Assembly: GCF_039535475.1 (NCBI RefSeq)
Contig: NZ_BAAAXG010000016.1
Coordinates: 47,271 to 111,270 of the forward strand
Length of the DNA stretch: 64,000 bases
Source of the DNA: Streptomyces showdoensis
GTDB lineage: Bacteria; Actinomycetota; Actinomycetes; Streptomycetales; Streptomycetaceae
Direction: 5' to 3'
A program made the position numbers and the translations under genes. Below the pieces are notes generated by a model. That model was not told where the DNA came from. It saw only the letters and a list, made by a program, of their open reading frames with translations, and searched no databases. Shown piece after piece: positions 27,634 through 36,999 of this stretch. Numbering within the stretch: position 1 is the stretch's first letter; every line of letters begins with the position of its first letter.

Positions 27634-29934
27634 GTGAGTTCACACATATCAACCCCACCGGGGCGCCTGCGCGTCCGCCTCGCGGCGGTCGTGCTCGGCA
27701 CCTCCCTGCTCGCCGTCGGCCTGCCGGTGGGGCTCTCCGGAGCCCAGCCGGAGGCCCAGGCCGCTCCGGTCAAGCGCTGCCAGGACAAGTTCGGCACCAG
27801 CCCGACGGAACCGCCGCGCAACACGCTGCCCGGCTACAAGCCGGCCGGGCCGGACCAGTGGCAGACGCCCGACGCGGAGAAGCTCTTCTACGACTTCGAG
27901 CAGCCGACGCTCAACGTCACCGACCTGAAGGTGCCGGGCGACGTCGCCAAGTACGGCACGGACACCGGCAAGTACAAGATCGGCACCCCTGAGCACGCGT
28001 TCGCGTCCTGGAACAACCGCCAGGCGAGCCGGAACCCGTACAAGGGCAACTTCGAGTTCTGGCTGCAGGACGTCTACATCGAGAACAACGCCCGCAACCG
28101 GCGCGGCGGCGGCTACGAGCGCGAGGTGGTGCGCCACTTCAAGCTCGGCGGCGTCAACTGGCTGTGCGAGACCTACCTGCGGGACATCGACCCGCGGCTC
28201 GACAAGGAGCTGCGGCAGGTGCTGGGCGACAAGGTCGTCGGACCGAACGGGCGGCGCTTCGACGCGGTCGACCCGCGGACCAAGACCGTCTACGAGTTCA
28301 AGTCGGGCATCGACCCCAAGCCCGGTCAGCTGAAGGTCGACGCGGAACTCGTGCGGCGCGGCTGGCGCGTGGTCTACATCCACGGCCAGGACCCCACGGA
28401 CAAGATCAAGGCCATGTACCGGGCGGCCGGGATCGACTACTACCGGCACGGCGCCACTCCCGCCCCGTACGCCCCGGGGAACCAGTACAAGTCCCGGTTC
28501 CCGGGCCTGTTCTCCGCGAACCCGGCCAGGCCGTCGACCGGTGCCGGGAACGACCTGATCAGCCGCTCCATGCCGACGCCCGAGGACGTCCGGCGGCGCC
28601 AGGAGGCGGCGCGCCCGTTCCAGCAGAACGGCAAGAACGCCCTGCGCGGCCCCGGCGGCGTCGACTTCACCAGCCTGGAGCTGCGGTACGTCGGTCAGAA
28701 CGAGACCGGCAGCCTCAACTACTCCTTCTCCGCGAAGAACACCGACGAGGAGGAGAACCCGGGCTTCGGCGGCAAGGAGAAGGCGCAGATGGCGTCCGAC
28801 GCCTTCTTCACCTGGCTGGCGCTCAAGCCGGAGAAGTTCTGGGTGAACCTCAACCCGGACGAGCCGGACCGGATCATGGACCGCGCCTTCGGCAAGACCG
28901 ACGCGGGGCGGGTGCTGCTCGACGCGGACCTGGAGATGAAACACGACTTCTCGCGGGCCATGGACCCCAAGACCCCGGCGGGCGCCGAGTTCTGGAAGAA
29001 CCTGACCCACAAGAACAACCGGATCTGCCTGCACGGAATCCGCAACTGGATCACCCCGCAGCCGGCCAAGGTGCGCGAGCAGGACGGCGGCATCTTCATC
29101 CTGGACGCGCCGCTCAAGGTCAACTCGGTCCCGCAGGAGACCAGGACCCAGCCGCCGGGCGAGCAGTGCACCCTCACCGAGGCGGAGATCCAGCACAACC
29201 AGCGGCTCGTCGAGCGGCTCCTCGTCCCGATCGTGGAGAAGAAGATCGCCGAGGGCCCGGCCTACGCCGACCTGCGGCGCGTCTACGCCTCCCGCGTGGC
29301 GGCCGAGTGGGTCAAGCAGCAGGACGCGAAGAAGCCCGGCGAGTTCCACCGGATCATCGGCAGCGACGACGCGAGCCGCTGGCCGATCCGGGGCGCCAAG
29401 TGGGACTCGTACGAGGTCTGGAAGAACTACCGCAAGTCGTTCATGGAGGGCGACTACAAGTACGAGTACAAGGAGGGCGAGTACGTCTACACGCTGACCG
29501 TCGGCGGCGTCGACTTCTCCAAGTCGCCCAAGAAGAACATCACCCGCACCCAGTTCGCCGCGGAGAAGCCGAACCTGTCGGACGTCACCAAGGGCTCCCG
29601 GGCCGAGGTGCTCGGCTACAAGGAGTCCGGCACCAGCCTGCTCGGCGGTGACACGGCCGTACGCAAGGCGGGGCCCAAGCCGACCCCGACCGGCCCGACC
29701 CCGGGGCCGTCGAAGCCCGGCGGCCACCCGTCCACCACGCCGCCCGCCACCACGCCCGCCCCGAACAGGCCGGGCGAGCAGGGAACGAACGGTGGCGGCT
29801 CGGGCGGCGGCAACCTCGCCGACACCGGTTCCAGCACCCCGGTCGGCCTGATCACCGGACTCGCCGCACTCCTCGCGGCGGCGGGCGCGGCCCTGCTGTG
29901 GCGGAAGCGCGGCCGGGGCGCCTCGCGGCACTAG
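27634..29934 (+). CDS. Sortase-anchored (LAxTG) surface protein with PD-(D/E)xK-like motif
   Basis: 766-residue cell-wall protein. Start GTG 27634 has GAGGGA about 9 nt upstream; an in-frame GTG at 27592 is less likely. Signal peptide to about residue 45 (VVLGTSLLAVGLPVGLSGA). C-terminus: Pro/Thr-rich wall spanner, LADTG (about residue 727), hydrophobic helix and RKRGRG tail, the sortase class E signal of Streptomyces. About residues 155-265: GGGYEREVVRHFKLGG, then RRFDAVDPRTKTVYEFKSG and GQLKVDAELVRRGWRVVYIH, matching the Asp...Glu-x-Lys pattern of restriction-endonuclease-fold nucleases. About residues 390-460: FWVNLNPDEPDRIMDRAFG and GRVLLDADLEMKHDF, a conserved module of unknown function. 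No immunity-like gene is adjacent. Confidence 0.85.
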   Translation: MSSHISTPPGRLRVRLAAVVLGTSLLAVGLPVGLSGAQPEAQAAPVKRCQDKFGTSPTEPPRNTLPGYKPAGPDQWQTPDAEKLFYDFEQPTLNVTDLKVPGDVAKYGTDTGKYKIGTPEHAFASWNNRQASRNPYKGNFEFWLQDVYIENNARNRRGGGYEREVVRHFKLGGVNWLCETYLRDIDPRLDKELRQVLGDKVVGPNGRRFDAVDPRTKTVYEFKSGIDPKPGQLKVDAELVRRGWRVVYIHGQDPTDKIKAMYRAAGIDYYRHGATPAPYAPGNQYKSRFPGLFSANPARPSTGAGNDLISRSMPTPEDVRRRQEAARPFQQNGKNALRGPGGVDFTSLELRYVGQNETGSLNYSFSAKNTDEEENPGFGGKEKAQMASDAFFTWLALKPEKFWVNLNPDEPDRIMDRAFGKTDAGRVLLDADLEMKHDFSRAMDPKTPAGAEFWKNLTHKNNRICLHGIRNWITPQPAKVREQDGGIFILDAPLKVNSVPQETRTQPPGEQCTLTEAEIQHNQRLVERLLVPIVEKKIAEGPAYADLRRVYASRVAAEWVKQQDAKKPGEFHRIIGSDDASRWPIRGAKWDSYEVWKNYRKSFMEGDYKYEYKEGEYVYTLTVGGVDFSKSPKKNITRTQFAAEKPNLSDVTKGSRAEVLGYKESGTSLLGGDTAVRKAGPKPTPTGPTPGPSKPGGHPSTTPPATTPAPNRPGEQGTNGGGSGGGNLADTGSSTPVGLITGLAALLAAAGAALLWRKRGRGASRH

Positions 29935-29968
29935 CCGCGCCGGGCACAGAGCGGGCAGGAGTGGACGG

Positions 29969-30000
29969 CGGCCCCGCACCGGAGTTCCGGTGCGGGGCCG
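29969..30000 (+). terminator. Strong hairpin terminator after the surface-protein gene
   Basis: Perfect 15-bp inverted repeat (29969-29983 with 29986-30000, CGGCCCCGCACCGGA and its complement), nearly no loop, 35 bp past the stop. It separates the surface-protein gene from the nar operon. Confidence 0.85.
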
Positions 30001-30164
30001 CTCCGTTCGGTCCGCCGGCCTGGCCCCGCGGCCGGATCAGGGTCCGATCGGGCCCGGAAATCCCGGGATTTAGTCATACGCGCACGGGACCTTTGTCACC
30101 GTATCCGCGCATTCCGCGGGCGTAGCGTCGAAGCTCATCGTCGATTTCGGCCTGGAGCGTCGCC

Positions 30165-33100
30165 GTGCACAAGCGTCAGGACCCCGCGGAGCAGCTCGTC
30201 AGGGCGAGCCGCTTCTTCGCCCGGGCCGAGGTGTCCGAGGATCTGCGGACCGTGCACCGGACCGGTGGGCGCGCGGGTGAGGCCTTCTACCGGGACCGGT
30301 GGAGTCACGACAAGGTCGTGCATTCGACGCACGGGGTGAACTGCACCGGCTCGTGCCGCTGGAAGGTCTTCGTCAAGGACGGGATCATCACCTGGGAGAC
30401 GCAGGCCACCGACTATCCGTCCGTCGGCCCGGACCGGCCGGAGTACGAGCCGCGCGGGTGTCCCCGGGGCGCGTCCTTCTCCTGGTACTCCTACTCCCCC
30501 ACCCGGGTCCGGCACCCGTACGTGCGCGGCACGCTGCTGTCGCTGTACCGCGAGGCGAAGGAGCGGCTCGGCGACCCCGTCGCCGCGTGGGCCGACGTCC
30601 AGGGCGACCCGGAACGCCGCCGGTCCTACCAGCGGGCGCGCGGCAAGGGCGGGCTGGTCCGGGCGACGTGGGAGGAGGCGGTCGAGATCGTCGCCGCCGC
30701 TCACGTCCACACGATCAAGGAGCACGGCCCGGACCGCGTCGCCGGCTTCTCGCCGATCCCCGCGATGTCGATGGCCTCGCACGCGGCGGGCGCCCGGTTC
30801 CACTCGCTCATCGGCGCGCCCATGCTGAGCTTCTACGACTGGTACGCCGACCTGCCCGTGGCCTCGCCGCAGGTGTTCGGCGACCAGACCGACGTACCCG
30901 AGTCCGGTGACTGGTGGGACGCGGCGTACCTGATGATGTGGGGGTCCAACGTCCCCGTCACCCGTACGCCGGACGCGCACTGGATGGCGGAGGCCCGCTA
31001 CCGGGGGCAGAAGGTCGTCGCCGTCTCCCCCGACTACGCGGACAACACGAAGTTCGCCGACGAGTGGATGCACCCGCACCCCGGCACGGACGGGGCGCTG
31101 GCCCTGGCGATGGGCCATGTGATCCTCAAGGAGTTCTTCGTCGAGCGGCAGACGCCGTTCTTCGCGGACTACGTGCGCACGTACACCGACCTTCCCTTCC
31201 TCGTGTCGCTGAGGGAGACGGAACGCGGGCTGGTGCCCGGGAAGTTCGTCACCGCCGCCGATCTCGGCCAGGACGTCGAGAACGCCGAGTGGAAGACGGT
31301 CCTCGTCGACGACGCCACCGGCGAACCCGTCGTCCCGAACGGGACCCTCGGCCATCGCTGGGGCAGCGGCGAGACGCCCGAGTGGAACCTCGACCTCGGG
31401 GACACCGTGCCCCGGCTCTCCCTCCTCGGCGAGGGCGACGGCGACGGCGCGGCCTCCGGCTCCGGCGCGAGCGCCGAGGTCCTGCTTCCGCGCTTCGAGG
31501 ACGACGCGCCGGACGCCTGGGTGCGGCGCGGGGTCCCCGTGCGCCGGATCGGGGACCGGCTCGTCACCACCGTCTTCGATCTGATGCTCGCCCAGTACGG
31601 AGTCGGGCGCGAGGGTCTGCCCGGTGAGTGGCCCACGGGTTACGAGGACGCCTCGCAGTCCGGGACCCCCGGCTGGCAGGAGACGCTGACCTCGGTCCCG
31701 GCGGCCCAGGCGACGCGTGTCGCACGGGAGTTCGCGCGGACGGCCGAGCAGTCGCGGGGCCGGTGCATGATCCTCATGGGCGCGGGCACCAACCACTGGT
31801 TCCACTCCGAGACCATCTACCGCTCCTTCCTCGCCCTCCTCACCCTCACCGGCTGCCAGGGGCGCAACGGCGGCGGCTGGGGGCACTACGTCGGCCAGGA
31901 GAAGTGCCGGCCGGTCACCGGCTGGGCCACCCTCGCCGCCGCCTCCGACTGGTCGCGTCCGCCGCGCCAGATGATCGGCGCCGCCTGGTTCTACCTGCAC
32001 ACCGACCAGTGGCGGTACGACACCCTGCCCGCCGAGGCGCTGGCCTCCCCGCTGGGCACGGGCGCCTTCGCGGGCATGACGGGCGCCGACTGCCTCGCGG
32101 CGAGCGCGCGGATGGGCTGGATGCCCTCGTACCCGACCTTCGACCGCAATCCGCTCGACCTCGGCGCGGCCGAGGACCCGGTCGCCGAGGCGGTCCGGCG
32201 GCTGAAGGAAGGATCGCTCGGCTTCGCCGGTGAGGATCCGGACGCGCCGCGCAACTGGCCGCGGGTGCTGAACGTGTGGCGGGCCAACCTCCTCGGTTCC
32301 AGCTCCAAGGGCAACGAGTACTTCCTCAAGCACCTCCTCGGCACCCACTCCAACCTGCCCGAGGACGGACCGCGCTGCACCCCCAGGGACGTCGCGTACC
32401 GGGACGAGGACGTGGAGGGGAAGCTGGACCTCCTCATGAGCATGGACTTCCGGATGACGTCCACGACGCTCCTGTCCGACGTGGTCCTGCCGGCGGCGAC
32501 CTGGTACGAGAAGCACGACCTGTCGTCCACGGACATGCACCCCTTCCTGCACGCCTTCACCCCGGCCGTGGACCCGCCCTGGCAGGCCCGCTCCGACTAC
32601 GACGCCTTCCTCGCGCTCGCCCGCCGCTTCGGCGAGCTGGCCGGGACGCACCTGGGCGTGCGCCGGGACCTGGTCGCCACCGCCCTCCAGCACGACACCC
32701 CGGGCGGCGAGATGGCCCAGCCGGGCGGGGTCGCGCTGGACTGGTCGAAGGGCGAGTGCGAGCCGGTGCCGGGCCGGACGATGTACGACCTGAGCGTCGT
32801 CGAGCGCGACTACGGCGCGGTCGGCGAGAAGTTCGCCGCGCTCGGCCCGCTGGCCGAGGGGCTCGGCGTGACGACGAAGGCCGTCACGTACGACGTGACG
32901 GAGGAGGTCGCCTACCTCGGCAGGAAGAACGGCCTGGTCCGCGGCGGGGTCGCCGACGGCCGGCCCCGCCTCGACACCGCGCGGCGCGCCTGCGAGGCGA
33001 TCCTCGCCCTCTCCGGCACCTCCAACGGACGCCTCGCCACGCAGGGCTTCGAGACCCTGGAGAAGAAGGTCGGCACGCCCATGGCCCATCTGGCCGCGGA

Positions 33101-33839
33101 GGCCGAGGGCAAGCGGATCACCTTCGCCGACACCCAGGCCCGCCCGGTCCCGGTGATCACCTCGCCGGAGTGGTCCGGCAGCGAGGCCGGCGGGCGCCGC
33201 TACACCGCCTTCACCGTCAACACCGAGCACCTCAAGCCCTGGCACACCCTCACCGGCCGTCAGCACTTCTTCCTCGACCACGACTGGCTGCACGAGGTCG
33301 GCGAGTCGCTGCCCGTCTTCAAGCCGCCGCTGAACATGCACGCCCTGTACGGGGAACCCGAGCTCGGCGTCGTCGACGAGCGGACGGTGGCGGTCCGGTA
33401 CCTGACCCCGCACAACAAGTGGGCGATCCACAGCCAGTACCAGGACAACCTCTACATGATGACGCTCGGCCGCGGCGGCCAGACCGTGTGGATGTCGCCG
33501 CAGGACGCCGACGCGATCGGGGTGGCCGACAACGACTGGATCGAGGCGGTCAACCGCAACGGCGTGGTCACCGCCCGCGCGATCGTCTCCCACAAGATGC
33601 CGCCGGGGACGGTCTACATGAATCACGCGCAGGAGCGCACGGTCGGCGTCCCGAAGACGCAGAAGACCGGCCGCCGCGGCGGCATCCACAACTCGCTGAC
33701 CCGGGTGATGCTCAAGCCCACCCATCTCGTCGGCGGTTACGCGCAGCTGACCTGGGCCTTCAACTACCTCGGCCCGACCGGCAACCAGCGCGACGAGGTG
33801 ACGGTCATCCGCCGCCGCTCCCAGGAGGTGGAGTTCTGA
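30165..33839 (+). CDS. narG: Respiratory nitrate reductase, alpha subunit
   Basis: 1224-residue catalytic subunit of the membrane-bound quinol:nitrate oxidoreductase; reduces nitrate to nitrite at a bis-MGD molybdenum centre. Start GTG 30165 (MHKRQDPAEQLVRASRFFAR). Seen: the His/Cys ligands of the FS0 iron-sulfur cluster in HSTHGVNCTGSCRWKVFVKD and PRGCPRGAS; the Mo-ligand Asp region LSFYDWYADLPVASPQVFGD; GSNVPVTRTPDAHWMAEARY; NHWFHSETIYRSFLALLTLTG; and the C-terminal AHSQYQDNLYMMTLGRGGQ-like MGD-binding text. Length is normal for the family. No Tat RR motif of the periplasmic type, as expected for a cytoplasmic-side NarG. The stop overlaps the narH ATG (TGATG). Confidence 0.97.
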   Translation: MHKRQDPAEQLVRASRFFARAEVSEDLRTVHRTGGRAGEAFYRDRWSHDKVVHSTHGVNCTGSCRWKVFVKDGIITWETQATDYPSVGPDRPEYEPRGCPRGASFSWYSYSPTRVRHPYVRGTLLSLYREAKERLGDPVAAWADVQGDPERRRSYQRARGKGGLVRATWEEAVEIVAAAHVHTIKEHGPDRVAGFSPIPAMSMASHAAGARFHSLIGAPMLSFYDWYADLPVASPQVFGDQTDVPESGDWWDAAYLMMWGSNVPVTRTPDAHWMAEARYRGQKVVAVSPDYADNTKFADEWMHPHPGTDGALALAMGHVILKEFFVERQTPFFADYVRTYTDLPFLVSLRETERGLVPGKFVTAADLGQDVENAEWKTVLVDDATGEPVVPNGTLGHRWGSGETPEWNLDLGDTVPRLSLLGEGDGDGAASGSGASAEVLLPRFEDDAPDAWVRRGVPVRRIGDRLVTTVFDLMLAQYGVGREGLPGEWPTGYEDASQSGTPGWQETLTSVPAAQATRVAREFARTAEQSRGRCMILMGAGTNHWFHSETIYRSFLALLTLTGCQGRNGGGWGHYVGQEKCRPVTGWATLAAASDWSRPPRQMIGAAWFYLHTDQWRYDTLPAEALASPLGTGAFAGMTGADCLAASARMGWMPSYPTFDRNPLDLGAAEDPVAEAVRRLKEGSLGFAGEDPDAPRNWPRVLNVWRANLLGSSSKGNEYFLKHLLGTHSNLPEDGPRCTPRDVAYRDEDVEGKLDLLMSMDFRMTSTTLLSDVVLPAATWYEKHDLSSTDMHPFLHAFTPAVDPPWQARSDYDAFLALARRFGELAGTHLGVRRDLVATALQHDTPGGEMAQPGGVALDWSKGECEPVPGRTMYDLSVVERDYGAVGEKFAALGPLAEGLGVTTKAVTYDVTEEVAYLGRKNGLVRGGVADGRPRLDTARRACEAILALSGTSNGRLATQGFETLEKKVGTPMAHLAAEAEGKRITFADTQARPVPVITSPEWSGSEAGGRRYTAFTVNTEHLKPWHTLTGRQHFFLDHDWLHEVGESLPVFKPPLNMHALYGEPELGVVDERTVAVRYLTPHNKWAIHSQYQDNLYMMTLGRGGQTVWMSPQDADAIGVADNDWIEAVNRNGVVTARAIVSHKMPPGTVYMNHAQERTVGVPKTQKTGRRGGIHNSLTRVMLKPTHLVGGYAQLTWAFNYLGPTGNQRDEVTVIRRRSQEVEF

Positions 33840-35359
33840 TGCGTGTCATGGCCCAGGTGGCGATGGTGATGAACCTCGACAAGTGCATCGGCTGCCACAC
33901 CTGCTCGGTCACCTGCAAGCAGGCGTGGACCAACCGGCAGGGCACCGAGTACGTCTGGTTCAACAACGTCGAGACCCTCCCCGGCCAGGGCTATCCGCGC
34001 CGCTGGGAGGACCAGGAGAAGTGGAGGGGCGGCTGGGAGCGGACCCGCTCGGGCCGGCTCCGGCTGAGGGCGGGCGGCCGGCTGAAGAAGCTGGGCGGCC
34101 TCTTCGCCAACCCCCACCTGCCGGAGCTCGGCGACTACTACCAGCCGTGGACCTACGAGTACAAGAACCTCACCGAGGCGCCGGCGGGCGACGACCTGCC
34201 CACCGCCCGCCCGGTCTCCCAGATCACCGGTGAGCCCGTCGACACCATCGCATGGGGCCCGAACTGGGACGACAACCTCGGAGGCGCCCCCGCGCACGCG
34301 CCGAAGGACCCGGTCGTGGAGAAGATCCGGGACGAGGTGGGCGAGCGGATCCGCTTCGAGTTCGAGCAGAGCTTCATGTTCTACCTGCCGCGGATCTGCG
34401 AGCACTGCCTCAACCCGGCGTGCGTCTCGTCCTGTCCGTCCGGCGCCATGTACAAGCGCGAGGAGGACGGCATCGTCCTCGCCGACCAGGACGCCTGCCG
34501 CGGCTGGCGGATGTGCGTGACCGGCTGCCCGTACAAGAAGGTGTACTTCAACCACGCCACCGGCAAGGCCGAGAAGTGCACCTTCTGCTTCCCGCGCATC
34601 GAGGTCGGCATGCCGACCGTCTGCTCCGAGACCTGCGTGGGCCGCATGCGCTACCTCGGGGTGATGCTGTACGACGCCGACAAGGTCGGCGAGGCCGCGG
34701 CGGTCGAGGACGAGCACGACCTCTACCCCGCCCAGGTGGACTGCTTCCTCGACCCGCACGACCCGGCCGTGGCCGCCGCCGCACGGGCCGCCGGCATCAC
34801 GCACGAGTGGATCGAGGCCGCGCGGAACTCCCCGGTCTACGACCTGATCGCCACCTACCAGGTGGCCCTCCCCCTCCATCCGGAATACCGGACCATGCCG
34901 ATGGTCTGGTACGTGCCGCCGCTCTCCCCCGTCGTCGAGGCGGTCGCCGCCACCGGCAGCGACGGCGAGGACGCGGGCAACCTCTTCGGGGCCATCGACG
35001 CGCTGCGCATCCCCGTCGAGTACCTCGCGGAGATCCTCACGGCGGGCGACACGTACGCCGTCGAGGCGGTGCTGCGGCGGATGGCCGCGATGCGCGCCCA
35101 CATGCGCGCGATCAACCTCGGCGAGCGGCCGGACGAGTCGGTCGCGCGGGCCGTCGGCCTGACCGGCACGGAGATGGAGGACATGTTCCGGCTCCTCGCC
35201 ATCGCCAAGATCGAGGACCGCTTCGTGGTCCCCTCGGCCGCCCGCGCCGAGGCGGACGCGCTCGCCGACACGCATCCGCTGGACGCGCCGTGCCCGGTCG
35301 GCGACCGGCCCGAGCCCCGCGTCATGCTCAACCTCGGCCCCACCAGGAGGGTCTCGTGA
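33839..35359 (+). CDS. narH: Respiratory nitrate reductase, beta subunit
   Basis: 506-residue electron-transfer subunit that passes electrons from NarI haems to NarG through four Fe-S clusters. Cys clusters seen in order: CIGCHTCSVTCKQAW (near residue 16), CEHCLNPACVSSCPSG (about 184), CRGWRMCVTGCPYKK (Trp replaces one Cys, which gives the characteristic [3Fe-4S] cluster) and KCTFCFPRIEVGMPTVCSET. The C-terminal third (NLFGAIDALRIPVEYLAEIL, VGLTGTEMEDMFRLLAIAKI) is typical of NarH. The ATG overlaps the narG stop, so translation is coupled. Confidence 0.97.
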   Translation: MRVMAQVAMVMNLDKCIGCHTCSVTCKQAWTNRQGTEYVWFNNVETLPGQGYPRRWEDQEKWRGGWERTRSGRLRLRAGGRLKKLGGLFANPHLPELGDYYQPWTYEYKNLTEAPAGDDLPTARPVSQITGEPVDTIAWGPNWDDNLGGAPAHAPKDPVVEKIRDEVGERIRFEFEQSFMFYLPRICEHCLNPACVSSCPSGAMYKREEDGIVLADQDACRGWRMCVTGCPYKKVYFNHATGKAEKCTFCFPRIEVGMPTVCSETCVGRMRYLGVMLYDADKVGEAAAVEDEHDLYPAQVDCFLDPHDPAVAAAARAAGITHEWIEAARNSPVYDLIATYQVALPLHPEYRTMPMVWYVPPLSPVVEAVAATGSDGEDAGNLFGAIDALRIPVEYLAEILTAGDTYAVEAVLRRMAAMRAHMRAINLGERPDESVARAVGLTGTEMEDMFRLLAIAKIEDRFVVPSAARAEADALADTHPLDAPCPVGDRPEPRVMLNLGPTRRVS

Positions 35360-36141
35360 CCGCGCGCCCGCTGAGCGGCGACGCCCTGGTCCGGCTGGTC
35401 GCCGCCCGCGTCCTGCAGTACCCCGGCGACGGCTTCCACGACGAGCTCCCCGCACTCCGCGCGACCCTCGCCGGGGCACCCGCCGGACCCGCCGCCCTGC
35501 TCGACGGCTTCCTCGGCCACACCGGCTCCCTCGGTCCGATCGAGCTGTGCGCCGAGTACACCGGCACCTTCGACACCCGCAACCGGCGCTGCCTCTACCT
35601 CACCTGGTGGACCGACGGCGACACCCGCCGCCGCGGTCTCTCCCTGGTGCGGCTCAAGCGCATCTACCGGGACTTCGGGCTGGAGTTCACGAGCGAGGAG
35701 CTGCCCGACTTCCTCCCGGCGGCCCTGGAGTTCGCGGCCCTGCGCGAGGAGGCCGGCACCGAACTGCTCCAGGAGCACCGGGCCGGGCTGGAACTGCTGC
35801 GGCTGGCCCTGATCGAAACCGGGAGTCCGTACGCCGCGGTGCTGGAGGCCGTCTGCACGACGCTGCCCGGGGCATCGCCCGCCACGAAGGCGGAGGCGAA
35901 GGCGCTGGCCCGCAACGGGCCGCCCCAGGAACTGGTGGGCGCGGGCACCGCCCTGGAGCCCTTCGGCCCGGGCCTCGAACCGCCTGAGGACCTGCCTGGG
36001 AGCCGGGTCGCCGATCTTCCGTGGCCCGGAGGCGCCGGAGCGCCGTCCGCACCCGCGCGGGCGCCCGGTGCCGCACCCGCAGCCGCCGTACCCGCACCCG
36101 CACCCGCACCCGCACCCGCACCCGAGAGGCGGACGACCTGA
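35356..36141 (+). CDS. narJ: Nitrate reductase molybdenum cofactor assembly chaperone
   Basis: 261-residue dedicated chaperone that binds apo-NarGH and allows molybdenum cofactor insertion before membrane attachment. Start GTG 35356 overlaps the narH stop. Seen: RLVAARVLQYPGDGFHDELP, the NarJ/TorD-family YVETFDxRRR-like motif as LCAEYTGTFDTRNRRCLYLT, and LKRIYRDFGLEFTSEELPDF. The C-terminal 60 residues form an Ala/Pro-rich tail encoded in part by a 6-bp tandem repeat, longer than in proteobacterial NarJ. The stop overlaps the narI ATG. Confidence 0.95.
   Translation: MTARPLSGDALVRLVAARVLQYPGDGFHDELPALRATLAGAPAGPAALLDGFLGHTGSLGPIELCAEYTGTFDTRNRRCLYLTWWTDGDTRRRGLSLVRLKRIYRDFGLEFTSEELPDFLPAALEFAALREEAGTELLQEHRAGLELLRLALIETGSPYAAVLEAVCTTLPGASPATKAEAKALARNGPPQELVGAGTALEPFGPGLEPPEDLPGSRVADLPWPGGAGAPSAPARAPGAAPAAAVPAPAPAPAPAPERRTT
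36090..36124 (+). repeat. 6-bp tandem repeat in the narJ tail
   Basis: Five perfect copies of ACCCGC plus a partial sixth, coding for alternating Pro-Ala at the NarJ C-terminus about 20 bp before narI. Gain or loss of units keeps the frame. Confidence 0.9.
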
Positions 36142-36866
36142 TGGACCTCATCCTGTGGGGCGTGCTCCCGTACGTCTCGGTCGCGCTGCTGATCGCGGGC
36201 ACGGTGTGGCGGGCCCGCTACGACGCGTTCGGCTGGACCAGCCACTCCACGCAGCTGCACGAGTCGCGTCTGCTGCGCATCGGTTCGCCGCTCTTCCACT
36301 TCGGCATGCTGTTCGTGGTGCTGGGGCACGTCGTCGGCCTGCTGATCCCGATGAGCTGGACCGACGCCGTGGGCCTGAGCGACCACGCGTACCACCTGCT
36401 GGCCGTGTCCACCGGCATGGTCGCGGGCGCCGCGGCAGCCGTCGGGATCGGGATCCTGGTGTACCGCCGCTTCAAGGTTCCCGCCGTACGCAAGGCGACG
36501 CTGAAGAGCGACCACCTGATGTACACGTTCCTCCTGGGCGCGATGGTGCTGGGCCTGACCGCCACGGTCCTGAACTCCACCGGGCAGACGGGCGGCTACG
36601 ACTACCGCGAGGGCATCTCGGTCTGGTTCCGCGGCCTGTTCACCTTCACCCCGGACTACCACCTCATGGCCGGCGCCCCGCTCGCCTTCAAGCTGCACAT
36701 CCTGTTCGGCTTCACGCTGTTCGCGCTGATCCCGTACTCGCGCCTCGTCCACATGTTCTCGGCGCCGGTGAAGTACCTGGCCCGACCGTACGTGGTCTAC
36801 CGCCGGCGCGACCCGAAGCGGCCGACGGGCCGGTCGGCACGGCGCGGCTGGGAGCGGGCTTCGTAG
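36141..36866 (+). CDS. narI: Respiratory nitrate reductase, gamma subunit (cytochrome b)
   Basis: 241-residue membrane anchor that oxidises menaquinol and carries two b haems. ATG 36141 overlaps the narJ stop. Five predicted membrane helices: DLILWGVLPYVSVALLIAGT; PLFHFGMLFVVLGHVVGLLI with two His haem ligands; AYHLLAVSTGMVAGAAAAVG; YTFLLGAMVLGLTATVLNST; and FKLHILFGFTLFALIPYSRL with the C-terminal His ligand. The tail is short and basic. With narGHJ it makes a complete operon; no narK transporter or dedicated regulator lies in the window. Confidence 0.97.
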   Translation: MDLILWGVLPYVSVALLIAGTVWRARYDAFGWTSHSTQLHESRLLRIGSPLFHFGMLFVVLGHVVGLLIPMSWTDAVGLSDHAYHLLAVSTGMVAGAAAAVGIGILVYRRFKVPAVRKATLKSDHLMYTFLLGAMVLGLTATVLNSTGQTGGYDYREGISVWFRGLFTFTPDYHLMAGAPLAFKLHILFGFTLFALIPYSRLVHMFSAPVKYLARPYVVYRRRDPKRPTGRSARRGWERAS

Positions 36867-36999
36867 GGACCGGGTCGCGCCGATGTCGGGCGCGCCGGGG
36901 AAACCCGGCGGCTTCGCGGGTGTCGGGACGGGACCGTCGGCTCCGTCCTCGGTATACCTGGGGCCTTGAGGGGCCGCGCACGGCAGAGGGAGAACCGTC

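Noticed and set aside
30135..33725. 1196-codon minus-strand open frame across narG
   Set aside because: Antisense of narG; narG has all cofactor motifs and normal length.
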